Assembly: GCA_027027005.1 (NCBI GenBank)
Contig: JALVMN010000175.1
Coordinates: forward strand, 1 to 37,879
DNA length: 37,879 nucleotides
From: Desulfobacterales bacterium
GTDB taxonomy: Bacteria > Desulfobacterota > DSM-4660 > Desulfatiglandales > Desulfatiglandaceae
Direction: 5' to 3'
The notes under the pieces were generated by a model. That model was not told where the DNA came from and did no database searches. It saw nothing but the letters and a program-made list of their open reading frames with translations. This document shows, piece after piece, positions 1 through 9,454 of this stretch (positions within the stretch are counted from its first letter, which is position 1; each line of letters starts with the position of its first letter). The position numbers and the translations under genes were made by a program.

Positions 1-396
1 GGTATCCTTTAGGAGAGAAGCATAAGCACCTCTGCCCCACAAGGGGGGCATCCTCACTGCCAAATCATTTACGCCCAAGCCACACAGTGCCTTTGCAGCC
101 TCTCTCACCTCTTCCGACACAGATCTTTGATCAAGGTCCTCAAGCCTGCCAAGCCCCTTGATCAATAATTTAGGGGCCTTCAGCCTGTCCTCTCCTGGAA
201 GAAGCAGTTTTTCGCCTTGCCGGCAACTCCAAAACCGCTGCCCCAGCAGATATTGAAGGTAGCTTGCGGTCTTTTTATCGACTCCAGCAGGCTCCACACC
301 ACTTTCAACCGCCTCTTTGCACGCAAACATCAAGGCTGCCTGACACCAAAGCGTCCTGATGGGCCTAGAGGTAAATCTTATGTCAAACTTAATCAA
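1..396 (-). CDS. Partial protein resembling the N-terminal domain of M17 leucyl aminopeptidases
   Basis: An open frame of 132 codons runs off the left edge of the window. The best start is TTG at 396-394, preceded by ACAGGA; an in-frame TGA at 408-406 excludes anything much longer. The first residues (IKFDIRF) look like a beta strand. A later segment, KLLIKGLGRLEDLD followed by an alanine-rich helix and the strand NDLAVRMPP, resembles the LLVGLG...strand-helix-strand pattern of the macro-like N-terminal domain of M17 peptidases. The catalytic domain, if present, lies outside the window. It is the last visible member of the operon, 123 nt after nusB. The family assignment rests on pattern resemblance alone, so it could equally be a stand-alone M17_N-like protein with no peptidase activity. 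Confidence 0.45.
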   Translation of the reverse strand, partial: MIKFDIRFTSRPIRTLWCQAALMFACKEAVESGVEPAGVDKKTASYLQYLLGQRFWSCRQGEKLLLPGEDRLKAPKLLIKGLGRLEDLDQRSVSEEVREAAKALCGLGVNDLAVRMPPLWGRGAYASLLKDT

Positions 397-519
397 AATT
401 CCTGTTCAATCTCCCTCAAGCCATTTTCTAGATCCCCCTTACCCCCCACAGCAGACAAGGCGGAGTCCCACCATAGAAATGGGAAGGCTCAGGCTTTGGG
501 CTCGCTTCTCCAAGGGCCC

Positions 520-945
520 TTACATGGAGGCTTGGGAGTGTTCTTTGATCCGTCCGTAAATGGCGTCAAGTATCCCGTTTATGAAGGCACCGGAGTCCAT
601 GTTACCGTATTTCTTCCCCAGCTCCACCGCCTCGTCAATGGAGACCTTGGGTGGGATATCATCCATGTACAGGAGCTCATAGGTGGCCATCCTCAGAATG
701 GAGCGGTCCACCTTTGACATCCTTTCCACTTTCCAGTTCTTGGAGGCCGAACTGATCCATCGGTCCAGCTCTGGTCTCCTTTCCACTACACCGCGGACCA
801 GATCCAGGGCGAAGTCCTTAATGGCCTCCTTAGAGTCAAAGTTAAGGCGGATGAGATCAAAGGCCTTTTGAGGGTCTCCAGGGCTGAATTCCAGGTGAAA
901 CAGCACCTGCAAGGCCAGTTCTCTGGACCTGCGTCTCCTTCCCAT
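520..945 (-). CDS. nusB: Transcription antitermination factor NusB
   Basis: A 141-residue all-helical protein of the usual NusB length. NusB pairs with ribosomal protein S10 (NusE) and binds BoxA RNA in the rRNA antitermination complex. Family signatures visible are the arginine-rich start (MGRRRRSRELALQVLFHLEF), the VDRSILRMATYELLYMDDIP segment near residues 79-98, the SIDEAVELGKKYG helix, and the C-terminal INGILDAI. Start is ATG at 945; the ribosome binding site ahead of it is weak. It follows ribH after 43 nt, the classical ribH-nusB pairing, and is read in the same operon as the riboflavin genes. Confidence 0.96.
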   Translation of the reverse strand: MGRRRRSRELALQVLFHLEFSPGDPQKAFDLIRLNFDSKEAIKDFALDLVRGVVERRPELDRWISSASKNWKVERMSKVDRSILRMATYELLYMDDIPPKVSIDEAVELGKKYGNMDSGAFINGILDAIYGRIKEHSQASM

Positions 946-988
946 TTTTCAAAGTTCCAACCGCGCCTTTGGCGGGACAAAAATATGT

Positions 989-1456
989 TTAGTCCAGCTC
1001 CTTGAAGAGATTGACCATCTCAATGGCAGCCATGGCCGCTTCCCATCCTTTGTTGCCGGCCTTGGAGCCGGCCCGTTCAATGGCTTGCTCGAGGGTATCA
1101 GTGGTCAACACCCCGAAAGTCACAGGGATTCCACTGTCAAGGGCCACAGTTGCAATCCCTTTAGAAACCTCTGCTGCCACATATTCAAAATGCGGGGTAG
1201 AGCCCCGTATCACTGCCCCCAGGCAGATTATGGCATCATAATTGCCGCTCTTGGCCAAGCGGCCGGCCACCGCCGGGATCTCAAATGCCCCTGGGACCTT
1301 TATGATGTGAAGTTGATCCTCTTTTGCCCCGTGTCTGGTCAAGGCATCAACGGCTCCGTCCACCAGTCTTGCGCTCACAAAGTCGTTGAACCTGCTCACT
1401 ATCAAGGCAAACTTAAATCCCTTGGCACTCAGTTCTCCTTCAGAGACTCTAGGCAT
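989..1456 (-). CDS. ribH: 6,7-dimethyl-8-ribityllumazine synthase
   Basis: A 155-residue lumazine synthase. It condenses 5-amino-6-ribitylamino-uracil with 3,4-dihydroxy-2-butanone 4-phosphate to make the lumazine precursor of riboflavin, normally as a 60-mer or pentamer in the cytoplasm. Visible signatures are the substrate loop SRFND near residue 21, VPGAFEIP near residue 54, the [17 protein letters not shown] block near residues 77-93 with the catalytic histidine of PHFEYV, and FGVLTTDT. Start ATG at 1456 has a GGGGG ribosome binding site six bases upstream. It lies 19 nt downstream of ribBA and supplies the substrate of RibE. Confidence 0.97.
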   Translation of the reverse strand: MPRVSEGELSAKGFKFALIVSRFNDFVSARLVDGAVDALTRHGAKEDQLHIIKVPGAFEIPAVAGRLAKSGNYDAIICLGAVIRGSTPHFEYVAAEVSKGIATVALDSGIPVTFGVLTTDTLEQAIERAGSKAGNKGWEAAMAAIEMVNLFKELD

Positions 1457-1475
1457 AACAACCCCCTTTGCTTTT

Positions 1476-2699
1476 TCACTTTTCAGCTCTTGCCTCTTCC
1501 AGGACCCTCATCAAATGACCCAGTTTTTGACACTTGGTGAGCAGGTACTGGCGGTTTTCAGGCCTTGGATCAATCTCTATTGGAACCCTGCCCACCACCT
1601 TAAGTCCATATCCCTCGAGGCCCACAATCTTTTTGGGATTATTGGTTAAAAGCCGCATCTTTCTGACCCCAAGAGCTACAAGGATCTGGGCTCCCACCCC
1701 ATAGTCCCTGAGATCAGGGCCAAATCCAAGCTCTTCATTCGCCTCAACAGTGTCCAGCCCCTTGTCCTGAAGGGCATAGGCCTTGAGCTTATTTGCAAGC
1801 CCGATACCTCTTCCTTCTTGCTGAAGATAAAGGATCACTCCCAGACCCTCTTTCTGGATTATTTCCATGGCCTTCCTCAACTGCTCCCCGCAGTCACACC
1901 TGTAAGAGCCGAAAACATCACCTGTGAGACATTCGGAGTGCACCCTCACCAAGATCTCCTTTTCAGGGTCGATCTCGCCCTTTACAAGGGCCAGGTGTTC
2001 GAAGTCATCAATGTCGTTTACAAAGGCAATTGCCTTGAACTCTCCATAAGGAGTGGGGAGGACGGTTTCGGCCGCCTTGTGCACAAAGGACTCGGTCCTC
2101 ATCCTGTATGCAATGATGTCAGCCACAGTGGCTATCTTGAGCCCATGTTCTTGGGCAAACTTTTCCAGATCCGGCATCCGGGCCATGGTGCCATCATCCT
2201 TCATAATCTCGCAGATCACGGCAGCGGGTTTGAGGCCTGCAAGTCGAGCAAGGTCCACGGAGCCCTCGGTCTGGCCGGTCCTGAATAGCACCCCCCCTCG
2301 CCTCGCCCTCAGGGGAAACACATGACCCGGCTGCACCAAGTCCTCTGGCTTTGCATCGTCTGCAATGGCTGTAAGGATTGTATGGGCCCTGTCATGGGCT
2401 GATATACCGGTGGTGACCCCATGGCGCGCCTCAATGGACACGGTAAAGGCGGTTTTGTACGGAGACTTGTTGTCATAGACCATGGGGGGGAGCTTTAATC
2501 TGTCTACTATCTCAGGGGCTAGGGCGAGACATATTAGCCCCCTCCCATACTTGGCCATGAAGTTTATGGCCTCGGGGGTCACCTTTTCTGCTGCAATGGT
2601 GAGGTCACCCTCGTTTTCCCGGTTCTCATCATCCACCAATATGATCATCTTGCCCTGTCTCAGGTCTTCCAATACATCTTCTATCTTTGCTATGGCCAT
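1476..2699 (-). CDS. ribBA: Bifunctional 3,4-dihydroxy-2-butanone 4-phosphate synthase / GTP cyclohydrolase II
   Basis: A 407-residue two-domain enzyme that makes both entry substrates of riboflavin synthesis. Residues 1 to about 203 form the dihydroxybutanone phosphate synthase, with the acidic loop [11 protein letters not shown] near 23-33 and [15 protein letters not shown]. Residues about 204-407 form GTP cyclohydrolase II, with the zinc site [36 protein letters not shown] and DYGVGAQIL, all intact. One oddity: the motif normally read as GHTEA in the synthase domain is GQTEG here (codon CAG), replacing the histidine generally taken as catalytic. I believe the Q form occurs in relatives, so loss of activity should not be assumed. 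It lies 3 nt downstream of ribE. Confidence 0.95.
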   Translation of the reverse strand: MAIAKIEDVLEDLRQGKMIILVDDENRENEGDLTIAAEKVTPEAINFMAKYGRGLICLALAPEIVDRLKLPPMVYDNKSPYKTAFTVSIEARHGVTTGISAHDRAHTILTAIADDAKPEDLVQPGHVFPLRARRGGVLFRTGQTEGSVDLARLAGLKPAAVICEIMKDDGTMARMPDLEKFAQEHGLKIATVADIIAYRMRTESFVHKAAETVLPTPYGEFKAIAFVNDIDDFEHLALVKGEIDPEKEILVRVHSECLTGDVFGSYRCDCGEQLRKAMEIIQKEGLGVILYLQQEGRGIGLANKLKAYALQDKGLDTVEANEELGFGPDLRDYGVGAQILVALGVRKMRLLTNNPKKIVGLEGYGLKVVGRVPIEIDPRPENRQYLLTKCQKLGHLMRVLEEARAEK

Positions 2700-2702
2700 C
2701 TT

Positions 2703-3371
2703 TTATTCACCAAACCCTAGTCTGAATAATTTCCCCCTGGTTATTCCTCCGCTCCGGTCCTGGCTACCCCCTGTCTCTGCCTCCCTTGCCTCAAGGAGGC
2801 GCTCGATATATTTGCCGATCATGTCTGTCTCGATATTTACCGGGTCGCCAACCATCTTCCGGAGCAAGGTGGTCTGCCTTGCCGTCTCCGGGATTATATT
2901 CACCTCAAAAGCCCCGGGCTCGCACCGATTGACAGTAAGGCTTATGCCGTCAACCGCAATGGAACCCTTTTCAATTATATAGCGTGACAATCTAGTGTCC
3001 AACTCTATGCGGATGAGCCAGGAAAGATGTCGTTTTTCTTTTTTTGTTATCCTGCCAATCCCATCCACATGCCCGAGCACAAGGTGTCCTCCCAGCCTGT
3101 CACCCAGCCTCAAGGCCCTTTCCACATTCACCATATCGCCCCGCTTCAATCGGCCGAGGGTTGAACGCGATATGGTTTCTTGGGACACATCCATTGAAAG
3201 AACCTTTCCCTCTATCCTGGTAACCGTCAGACAGACTCCGTCAATGGCAACGCTCTCGCCCTTGGAACACTCAGATGCCTCAAAGGGAGGAGCTATCCTC
3301 AGGACCATGTGGTCACCGGCCCTCTGGGCCGCTTCCACCGTGCCTATCCCTTCCACCAAGCCTGTAAACAT
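2703..3371 (-). CDS. ribE: Riboflavin synthase, alpha chain
   Basis: A 222-residue riboflavin synthase that dismutates two lumazine molecules to riboflavin plus the pyrimidine recycled by RibH. The protein shows the family's internal duplication: MFTGLVEGIGTVE opens the first lumazine-binding barrel, and LVLGHVDGIGRI opens the second near residue 97; DGVCLTV and DGISLTV are the matching repeats. Two ATG codons stand in tandem at 3374 and 3371. A GGAGG lies one base before the first and four before the second, and the family start is MFTGLVE, so 3371 is preferred. It is coupled to the stop of ribD by a one- to four-base overlap. Confidence 0.95.
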   Translation of the reverse strand: MFTGLVEGIGTVEAAQRAGDHMVLRIAPPFEASECSKGESVAIDGVCLTVTRIEGKVLSMDVSQETISRSTLGRLKRGDMVNVERALRLGDRLGGHLVLGHVDGIGRITKKEKRHLSWLIRIELDTRLSRYIIEKGSIAVDGISLTVNRCEPGAFEVNIIPETARQTTLLRKMVGDPVNIETDMIGKYIERLLEAREAETGGSQDRSGGITRGKLFRLGFGE

Positions 3372-4477
3372 CATCCCTCCGGATAACCGGTAACCAGGAC
3401 ATCCCGGTCCACCACTTTAATTTTCAGGTCTTTCAACAGGAGCGCCCTTTCCATCTGGAGCACCCCGGGACCATGGGCCATGGGGATCCCGTCTCCTCCG
3501 AGCAGAAGCTTAGGTGCCAGGAATATCATGAATTTATCCACCAGTCCGGCTCTCAATAATGACCCTGCTATCCTGGCACCCCCCTCCACCAGGAGGCTCA
3601 TTATGTTCATATTTCCCAATATATCCATCAAGGGGGTCAAGTCAATCCTCGCATCTTTGGTGGGGCATCTAAGCACCTTCACACCCCTTGCCTCTAAGAT
3701 CTGAATTTTCTTAGGTTTTTTTAACTCATCTGCCACGACCACCACGGTCGAGGAAAGGGCGAGGTCTTGAAAGACCTTTGAATTCAGGGGGGAACGAAGC
3801 CTGGTATCAACAATTATGCGGGTAGGGCCTGGCCCGGGCCTCCCCCCCTTCCTGGCGGTAAGGCTGGGATCATCGGCCAGCACCGTCCCCACTCCTACCA
3901 TGATCCCATCGCTCTGGGCCCTCAAGGAATGCACGAGCCTCCTGGAGCGCTCGCTGGTGATCCACTTTGAATCCTTCTTCCTAGTGGCGGTCCAACCATC
4001 AAGGGTAAGGGCGCTTTTCAAAGTCACAAAAGGCCTCGATGTCTTTACAAACTTGGTGTATGCCTCATAGAAACGGCGGCACTCCTGGTCCAGCACACCT
4101 GTGATCACCTCCAGCCCCTTGGAGCGCAGGTATCCCGCTCCACCCCCCTTGACCGCGGGATTGGGGTCCGGCATCCCGATCACCACCCGCCTGATTCCGC
4201 TTTGTAATATGGCCTCGGTGCAGGGAGGGGTGCGACCATAGTGATTGCATGGCTCAAGGGTGACATACATGGTGGCCCCTGGTGCCTTGCCCCCAAGCTT
4301 ATCCAGGGCATCCACCTCGGCATGGGGTGCCCCGGCCCTTTGGTGGTAGCCTTTGGCCAGCACCTCTTCCCCTCTTACGATCACGGCACCCACTGCCGGG
4401 TTTGGAGAGGTCCTGCCAAGCCCTTTTCGGGCCTGTCTCAGCGCAAGCCTCATGAATTTTTCATCCCTGCCTTCCAA
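3371..4477 (-). CDS. ribD: Bifunctional diaminohydroxyphosphoribosylaminopyrimidine deaminase / 5-amino-6-(5-phosphoribosylamino)uracil reductase
   Basis: A 368-residue enzyme for the second and third steps of the riboflavin pathway. The N-terminal deaminase (to about residue 145) carries the zinc motif HAEVDAL and EPCNHYGRTPPCTEAI, preceded by GLGRTSPNPAVGAVIV. The C-terminal reductase (from about 147) carries RPFVTLKSALTLDG, SDGIMVGVGTVLADDPSLT and LLVEGGARIAGSLL for NADPH and substrate binding. The start is TTG at 4477, because the family normally has a short D-E-x-F/Y-M-R-x-A-L lead, which this start preserves; a shorter form from ATG 4453 is possible. It lies 2 nt after nrdR. Confidence 0.95.
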   Translation of the reverse strand: MEGRDEKFMRLALRQARKGLGRTSPNPAVGAVIVRGEEVLAKGYHQRAGAPHAEVDALDKLGGKAPGATMYVTLEPCNHYGRTPPCTEAILQSGIRRVVIGMPDPNPAVKGGGAGYLRSKGLEVITGVLDQECRRFYEAYTKFVKTSRPFVTLKSALTLDGWTATRKKDSKWITSERSRRLVHSLRAQSDGIMVGVGTVLADDPSLTARKGGRPGPGPTRIIVDTRLRSPLNSKVFQDLALSSTVVVVADELKKPKKIQILEARGVKVLRCPTKDARIDLTPLMDILGNMNIMSLLVEGGARIAGSLLRAGLVDKFMIFLAPKLLLGGDGIPMAHGPGVLQMERALLLKDLKIKVVDRDVLVTGYPEG

Positions 4478-4479
4478 CC

Positions 4480-4950
4480 CTATTTTCCGCCCCTCTTTTT
4501 CTCTCTGAGAATTTCTTCCAACTCTGCCATGAACTCATTGATGTCCCTGAACTGCCGGTAGACGGAAGCAAATCTGACATAGGCCACTTCGTCCCATTCC
4601 CTGAGTGTATTTATCACTATCTCACCGATTTCAGAGCTGGGAATCTCCTTTTTGCCCAGGTCCTGGAAATGGGTTTCAACGGCGTCCACAAATTCTTCTA
4701 TCTGGGTCATGCTTATGGGCCGCTTTTGGCAGGCCTTGCGGATTCCTGCAATGATCTTTTCTCGACTGAAGGGCTCGCGCCTGCCATCCTTCTTGACCAC
4801 CATAGGGAGGAGGTCCTCCAGCTTCTCATAGGTGGTAAATCGTCTGCCGCACTCGATACACTCGCGTCGGCGGCGGATCATACGGCCGTCCTTGCTCAAC
4901 CTGGAGTCAATCACCTTGTTGTTGATCTCACCGCAATACGGGCATTTCAT
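4480..4950 (-). CDS. nrdR: Transcriptional repressor NrdR
   Basis: A 156-residue repressor of ribonucleotide reductase genes. It has a zinc ribbon with Cys3, Cys6, Cys31 and Cys34 (MKCPYCG ... [12 protein letters not shown]), then an ATP-cone (from [16 protein letters not shown] near residue 50) that senses ATP and dATP. Length and start match the family exactly. It overlaps the dCMP deaminase stop by ATGA, so a dNTP regulator and a dNTP-precursor enzyme are translated together. No ribonucleotide reductase gene lies in the window, so its targets are elsewhere. Confidence 0.97.
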   Translation of the reverse strand: MKCPYCGEINNKVIDSRLSKDGRMIRRRRECIECGRRFTTYEKLEDLLPMVVKKDGRREPFSREKIIAGIRKACQKRPISMTQIEEFVDAVETHFQDLGKKEIPSSEIGEIVINTLREWDEVAYVRFASVYRQFRDINEFMAELEEILREKKRGGK

Positions 4951-5393
4951 GGTTTTATCCTCACTACCTCGATCCCTGCCTCGGCCAGCATCTCCGCTGC
5001 CAGTGGATCATTATACCCTTCCTCATAGTATATCTTGGAGATCCCTGCATTTATTATCATCTTGGAGCATATGACACACGGCCTGTTGGTGCAATAAAGG
5101 GTGGCCCCTTCAATCTGAATGCCATGGCATGCCGCCTGAATTATGGCATTCTGTTCTGCATGAAGCCCCCTGCAGAGCTCATGGCGCTCCCCAGAAGGGA
5201 TGGACTCATTCTCCCTGAGACACCCCACTTCCTCACAGTGTCTCAGACCCCTGGGGGCCCCATTGTATCCGGTGGCCAGGATCCTCTTATCCTTTACCAG
5301 GATGGCGCCCACATGGCGCCTGAGGCAGGTGGAGCGCATTGCCACCATCTTGGCAATACTCATGAAGTATTCGGGCCAAGATGGTCGTGACAA
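4947..5393 (-). CDS. dCMP deaminase family protein (ComEB-like)
   Basis: A 148-residue zinc deaminase that converts dCMP to dUMP, the precursor of dTMP. The zinc and proton-shuttle motif is [10 protein letters not shown] (His and catalytic Glu) near residues 75-84, with the second zinc half [17 protein letters not shown]. The lead [20 protein letters not shown] and GYNGAPRG are typical of the dCMP/ComEB branch rather than cytidine deaminase. The start is TTG at 5393, with an excellent AAGGAGG eight bases upstream; the stop of glyA directly abuts it. Serine hydroxymethyltransferase next door makes the methylene-tetrahydrofolate needed for dTMP, so the pairing makes metabolic sense. Confidence 0.93.
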   Translation of the reverse strand: MSRPSWPEYFMSIAKMVAMRSTCLRRHVGAILVKDKRILATGYNGAPRGLRHCEEVGCLRENESIPSGERHELCRGLHAEQNAIIQAACHGIQIEGATLYCTNRPCVICSKMIINAGISKIYYEEGYNDPLAAEMLAEAGIEVVRIKP

Positions 5394-6653
5394 TCAGGAC
5401 TCCTCCTTGTGGTATGTGTAGATAGGGAATGCGGAGCAGATCTCCTGCACCTTGCCCGCTACGGATTTGTGGACGGACTCATCTCCTGGGGATTTCAGGA
5501 CACGGGCGATAAGGCGAGCCACCTCCTTCATCTCCCCTTCCTTCAACCCGCGTGTGGTCATGGCCGGGGTGCCCAGACGGAGTCCACTGGTGACCTTCGG
5601 AGGGCGCTTGTCAAAGGGGATCGCGTTCTTGTTTACAGCTATGCCCACATCTTCCAAGAGCCTCTCTGCCTCCTGGCCGGTAATTCCAAGGCCTGTAAGA
5701 TCCACCAGGACCATGTGATTGTCAGTCCCACCCGCCACCAGATCAAATCCCTGGGCGGCCAACTCCTGGGCCAGGGCCTTGGCGTTCAGGATCACTTGGC
5801 GTTGATACTCCACAAAGGATGGCTCAAGGGCCTCGCCGAATGCCACTGCCTTGGCGGCAATAACGTGCATCAGCGGCCCCCCCTGGATGCCAGGAAAGAT
5901 GGCTTTGTCAAGCGGCGTGCAATGTCTCTCCAGGGCGATTATGAATCCACCTCTTGGGCCCCTCAAGGTCTTGTGGGTGGTGGATGTCACGAAATGGGCC
6001 ACCCCCACCGGAGAAGGGTGAAGGTCTGCTGCCACAAGCCCTGCAATGTGGGCCATGTCCACCATGAGGTAGGCCTCCACCTCGTCTGCGATCTCCCTGA
6101 AGGTATGAAAGTCTATGGTCCTGGGGTAGGCACTGGCCCCTGCCACTATTATCTTGGGGCGGTGTTTCTTGGCCTTGTCCCTTACCTGGTCAAAATCTAT
6201 CAGGTGCTCCTTTTCTGTGACCCCGTAGTGGACGGCCCTGTAAAGCTTGCCAGAAAAGCTGACAGGACTGCCGTGGGTGAGGTGCCCCCCGTGGGCGAGG
6301 TCCATTCCCAGCATCAGGTCTCCAGGCTCCATGGCCGCCAGATAGACCGCCATATTCGCCTGGGAGCCGGAATGGGGCTGGACATTTACATACTCTGCCC
6401 TGAAAAGGGTCTTGGCCCGCTCCACTGCCAATCGTTCCACCATGTCGACAAACTCGCATCCCCCGTAGTAGCGGGCCCCGGGATAGCCCTCGGCATACTT
6501 GTTGGTCAACACGGTGGCCTGGGCCTCCATGACCGCCCGGCTGGCGTAATTCTCAGAGGCGATCATCACCAGGGAGTCCTGCTCACGCCTGAGCTCCGAG
6601 ACGATGGCCCCGTAAACTTCTGAATCAGACTCTTTTAGTGGTAGATCCTTCAA
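5394..6653 (-). CDS. glyA: Serine hydroxymethyltransferase
   Basis: A 419-residue PLP enzyme interconverting serine plus tetrahydrofolate with glycine plus 5,10-methylene-tetrahydrofolate. Signatures are [14 protein letters not shown] near residue 29, [15 protein letters not shown], the [12 protein letters not shown] strand that contacts the PLP ring, and the PLP-lysine motif [15 protein letters not shown] near residues 222-236. Length is normal for bacteria. The start is TTG at 6653 with GAGGGAG just upstream; no ATG lies near the expected N-terminus. It sits 12 nt after rpiB and directly abuts the deaminase gene. Confidence 0.97.
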   Translation of the reverse strand: MKDLPLKESDSEVYGAIVSELRREQDSLVMIASENYASRAVMEAQATVLTNKYAEGYPGARYYGGCEFVDMVERLAVERAKTLFRAEYVNVQPHSGSQANMAVYLAAMEPGDLMLGMDLAHGGHLTHGSPVSFSGKLYRAVHYGVTEKEHLIDFDQVRDKAKKHRPKIIVAGASAYPRTIDFHTFREIADEVEAYLMVDMAHIAGLVAADLHPSPVGVAHFVTSTTHKTLRGPRGGFIIALERHCTPLDKAIFPGIQGGPLMHVIAAKAVAFGEALEPSFVEYQRQVILNAKALAQELAAQGFDLVAGGTDNHMVLVDLTGLGITGQEAERLLEDVGIAVNKNAIPFDKRPPKVTSGLRLGTPAMTTRGLKEGEMKEVARLIARVLKSPGDESVHKSVAGKVQEICSAFPIYTYHKEES

Positions 6654-6665
6654 TCACTCCCTCGC

Positions 6666-7106
6666 TCATATCCCGGTGGAATCAAACTGCCCAATTCTCC
6701 TCTGATGCCTGCCCCCCTCAAACCCGGTCTCAAGAAACACCCTTACCATCTCAAGGGCCAGGCCCGTGCCAATGACCCGGCCACCCATGGTCATGATGTT
6801 GGCGTCATTGTGTTCTCGGGAGAGCCTGGCCGTGTAAATATTGTGGCAAAGGGAAGCCCTAACCCCTTTGTAGCGATTGGCCACCATGGACATGCCAATG
6901 CCTGTGCCGCAGACTAAAAGCCCCCTTTCAAACTCGCCGCCTGCCACGGCCCTTGCCACCTTGTGGGCTACCTGGGGGTAGTCGGCAGACGACTTGTCAA
7001 ACACACCCATGTCTTTCACTTCATGGCCCAGTTCCCTTTCCATGAAGCGCTTGCACTCTTCTTTGAGGTCAAAGCCGGCGTGATCAGAACCAACCACTAT
7101 CTTCAT
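6666..7106 (-). CDS. rpiB: Ribose 5-phosphate isomerase B
   Basis: A 146-residue RpiB/LacA-family isomerase interconverting ribose 5-phosphate and ribulose 5-phosphate. Visible are the N-terminal [12 protein letters not shown], the phosphate and anion-hole loop [13 protein letters not shown] near residues 66-78 with the catalytic cysteine, and [15 protein letters not shown]. Ribulose 5-phosphate is a direct substrate of RibBA further down the operon, which may explain its place here. It overlaps the stop of fabF by ATGA and has a purine-rich stretch before its ATG. Confidence 0.95.
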   Translation of the reverse strand: MKIVVGSDHAGFDLKEECKRFMERELGHEVKDMGVFDKSSADYPQVAHKVARAVAGGEFERGLLVCGTGIGMSMVANRYKGVRASLCHNIYTARLSREHNDANIMTMGGRVIGTGLALEMVRVFLETGFEGGRHQRRIGQFDSTGI

Positions 7107-8353
7107 TCCCCGCCCCCCTCAAATGCCTTGAAGACCAGAGACGCATTGGTCCCTCCAAATCCGAAAGAATTGCTCATGGCCACCCGCACCTTTGCCTGCC
7201 TTGCCTCATTGGGAACATAGTCCAGGTCACATTCAGGGTCTGGGGTCTCGTAGTTTATGGTGGGTGGAATAGTGCCGTGTTTGATGGTAAGCACGGTATA
7301 GATGGCCTCTATGCCTCCTGCCCCGCCAAGCAGGTGCCCTGTCATGGATTTGGTGGAGCTTATGGCAAGGTTATATGCGTGCTCGCCGAAGACCTTTTTT
7401 ATGGCCTTGTTCTCGGATGCATCATTGAGTGGTGTGGAGGTGCCATGGGCATTTATGTAATCCACGTCCTCGGGGCTCAAGCCTGCGTAATCAAGGGCCA
7501 TCTTCATACAATTTACGGCCCCTTCTCCTTCTGGCTCAGGGGCTGAGACATGGTAGGCATCACCAGACATGCCATAGCCCACCACCTCAGCATAGATCTT
7601 GGCACCCCTTTCAAGGGCCTGGTTCATCTCCTCAAGGATGAGGATCCCTGCACCCTCACCCATCACAAAGCCGTCACGGTTGAGGTCAAATGGCCTGGAG
7701 GCCTTTTCAGGTTCGTCATTGCGGGTGGAAAGGGCGCGCATGGAGCAGAAGCCACCTAGGGCCAGGGGAGTGACCACAGCTTCTGCCCCCCCGGTTATCA
7801 TGGCATCAGCAATACCCTCCCTGATCATCCTGAAGGATTCCCCCACGGCATGGGCACTGGCGGCACACGCAGTCTCAATGGAGATGTTGGGCCCCTTGGC
7901 ACCAAACTCTATGGAGATCTGGCCGGGAGCCATGTTTGCTATCATCCCCGGGATGAAGAAGGGGCTTATGCGGCGTGGTCCCCGGTCCAGGAGAACCTTG
8001 TGGTAGTGTTCCAGCATCTCCAGGCCCCCCAGGCCAGAGCCCGTCACACAGCCCACCCTGTGGGCGTTTTCCTTGTCGATCTTGAGGCCTGAGTCCTCAA
8101 TGGCCATCCGTGCAGATGCCACTGCATAGTGTATAAAGATATCGAATCTTCGGATTTGCTGCTTGTCCATGAAGTCTTCGGACTTGAAGTCCTTGACCTC
8201 GCCGGCAATCCTGGTGGGAAATGTAGATGCGTCAAACTTGGTTATGGGGCCGATGCCCGACTTTCCGGCACAGACCATTTCCCAGTTCTTCTCCACCCCT
8301 GTTCCAAGGGGGGTTACCATTCCCAGGCCTGTGACAACCACTCTTCTGGCCAT
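7103..8353 (-). CDS. fabF: 3-oxoacyl-[acyl-carrier-protein] synthase II
   Basis: A 416-residue condensing enzyme that elongates acyl-ACP with malonyl-ACP. The Cys-His-His triad is visible: [10 protein letters not shown] (Cys), [11 protein letters not shown] (His) and [12 protein letters not shown] (His), with the C-terminal [13 protein letters not shown]. The frame continues 13 codons upstream to 8392, but the ATG at 8353 has GAGGAG seven bases before it and begins with the family start [17 protein letters not shown], so that start is chosen. It follows acpP by 59 nt, the usual acpP-fabF order. Confidence 0.96.
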   Translation of the reverse strand: MARRVVVTGLGMVTPLGTGVEKNWEMVCAGKSGIGPITKFDASTFPTRIAGEVKDFKSEDFMDKQQIRRFDIFIHYAVASARMAIEDSGLKIDKENAHRVGCVTGSGLGGLEMLEHYHKVLLDRGPRRISPFFIPGMIANMAPGQISIEFGAKGPNISIETACAASAHAVGESFRMIREGIADAMITGGAEAVVTPLALGGFCSMRALSTRNDEPEKASRPFDLNRDGFVMGEGAGILILEEMNQALERGAKIYAEVVGYGMSGDAYHVSAPEPEGEGAVNCMKMALDYAGLSPEDVDYINAHGTSTPLNDASENKAIKKVFGEHAYNLAISSTKSMTGHLLGGAGGIEAIYTVLTIKHGTIPPTINYETPDPECDLDYVPNEARQAKVRVAMSNSFGFGGTNASLVFKAFEGGGE

Positions 8354-8412
8354 CTCAATGCTCCTCGTCCCTTTCGCTCTGGCCTTTTTCAAGGCCCCAA
8401 AATTTCCAGGCC

Positions 8413-8649
8413 TTAAGCAGTAGCCTTTTTTATGTAATTGATTGCATCCTGAACCGTTCTGATTTTTTCTGCGTCTTCGTCAGGTATGGAGATATCGAAT
8501 TCTTCCTCCATCGCCATGATCAACTCGACCTGGTCCAAGGAGTCCGCACCCAGGTCGTCCACGAATGATGCCTCGGGCACCACATCCTCCTCGTTCACAT
8601 TCAATTGCTCACAAATGATCTTCTTTACCTTTTCTTCGATCTCAGCCAT
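8413..8649 (-). CDS. acpP: Acyl carrier protein
   Basis: A 78-residue acidic four-helix protein that carries acyl chains on a phosphopantetheine attached to the serine of its DSL motif ([20 protein letters not shown], serine near residue 36). ATG at 8649 is preceded by AGGAGG ten bases upstream, one of the strongest ribosome binding sites in the operon, as expected for an abundant protein. It sits between fabG (55 nt) and fabF (59 nt), the largest internal spacers of the operon upstream of nusB other than the rpmF leader. Confidence 0.98.
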   Translation of the reverse strand: MAEIEEKVKKIICEQLNVNEEDVVPEASFVDDLGADSLDQVELIMAMEEEFDISIPDEDAEKIRTVQDAINYIKKATA

Positions 8650-8704
8650 GAAACCATTACCTCCTCGTAATGAAAACTAATGTTAGTCCTTTCCTGGTCC
8701 ATGC

Positions 8705-9454
8705 TCACATGAACATGCCGCCATTAACATGGATCACCTGTCCGGTTAGATAGCTCGCCCCCTCTGAACAAAGCCAGTACACCACTTCGGCCACCTCCTC
8801 TGGCGTGCCCATTCTGCCGAAAGGTATCTGGGCCAAAAAGGCCTCTCGCACCTTTTCCGGAAGGACTGCCGTCATATCCGTCTCGATGAAGCCCGGGGCC
8901 ACGGCGTTTACGTGGATCCCGCGTGAAGCCACCTCGCGGGCCACACTCTTGGTAAAGCCCATAACGCCGGCCTTGGAAGCAGCGTAATTGGCCTGACCTA
9001 CATTACCTATCTGGCCCACCACTGAAGAGATGTTTACTATGTGGCCTCGGCGGTTTTTCATCATGTTGCGGATTACGGCCTGGGTGCAGTTAAACACGCT
9101 CTTGAGGTTCACCTGGATCACGGCATCCCATTGTTCCTCGGTCATCCTCATGAAAAAGGCGTCCCTGGTGATGCCGGCATTGTTTATGAGGACGTCTATC
9201 CCCCCATGGCGCTCTATTATTTGGGAAAAAATTCTATCCACATCTTTCTTTTGAGATACATCTACCTTGTGGCTTTCAGCTTCAATGCCCTGGCGGGCCA
9301 GCAGTGACACTGTCTCCTGGGCCGCCTCCTCGTCGGGGTCATAGTGGAGGATGGCAATAACGGCCTTTTCCTTGGCAAAGGCAAGGGCCACTGCCCTTCC
9401 GATCCCCCTAGACCCTCCTGTTATAACCACAACTCTCGGTTGCTCGGCCTTCAT
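8705..9454 (-). CDS. fabG: 3-oxoacyl-[acyl-carrier-protein] reductase
   Basis: A 249-residue short-chain dehydrogenase/reductase performing the NADPH-dependent first reduction of fatty-acid elongation. It has the nucleotide-binding GGSRGIGRA near residue 13, NNAG near 90, catalytic Ser in NISSVVGQIGNVGQ and the YAASKAG Tyr-Lys pair, and the family ending YLTGQVIHVNGGMFM. Its ATG overlaps the plsX stop (ATGA) and has a GGAGAGGAG purine tract nine bases upstream. Its direct junction with plsX is unusual, since fabH and often fabD normally lie between them. Confidence 0.96.
   Translation of the reverse strand: MKAEQPRVVVITGGSRGIGRAVALAFAKEKAVIAILHYDPDEEAAQETVSLLARQGIEAESHKVDVSQKKDVDRIFSQIIERHGGIDVLINNAGITRDAFFMRMTEEQWDAVIQVNLKSVFNCTQAVIRNMMKNRRGHIVNISSVVGQIGNVGQANYAASKAGVMGFTKSVAREVASRGIHVNAVAPGFIETDMTAVLPEKVREAFLAQIPFGRMGTPEEVAEVVYWLCSEGASYLTGQVIHVNGGMFM

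Noticed and set aside
1457-4480. FMN riboswitch expected near riboflavin genes
   Set aside because: The rib genes are spaced 2-19 nt apart inside a longer operon, leaving no room, and no RFN-type sequence is seen in the spacers.
5409-6623. 404-codon open frame on the plus strand opposite glyA
   Set aside because: It is the antisense shadow of the well-supported glyA gene; its translation is rich in His, Cys and Gly with no recognisable motif.
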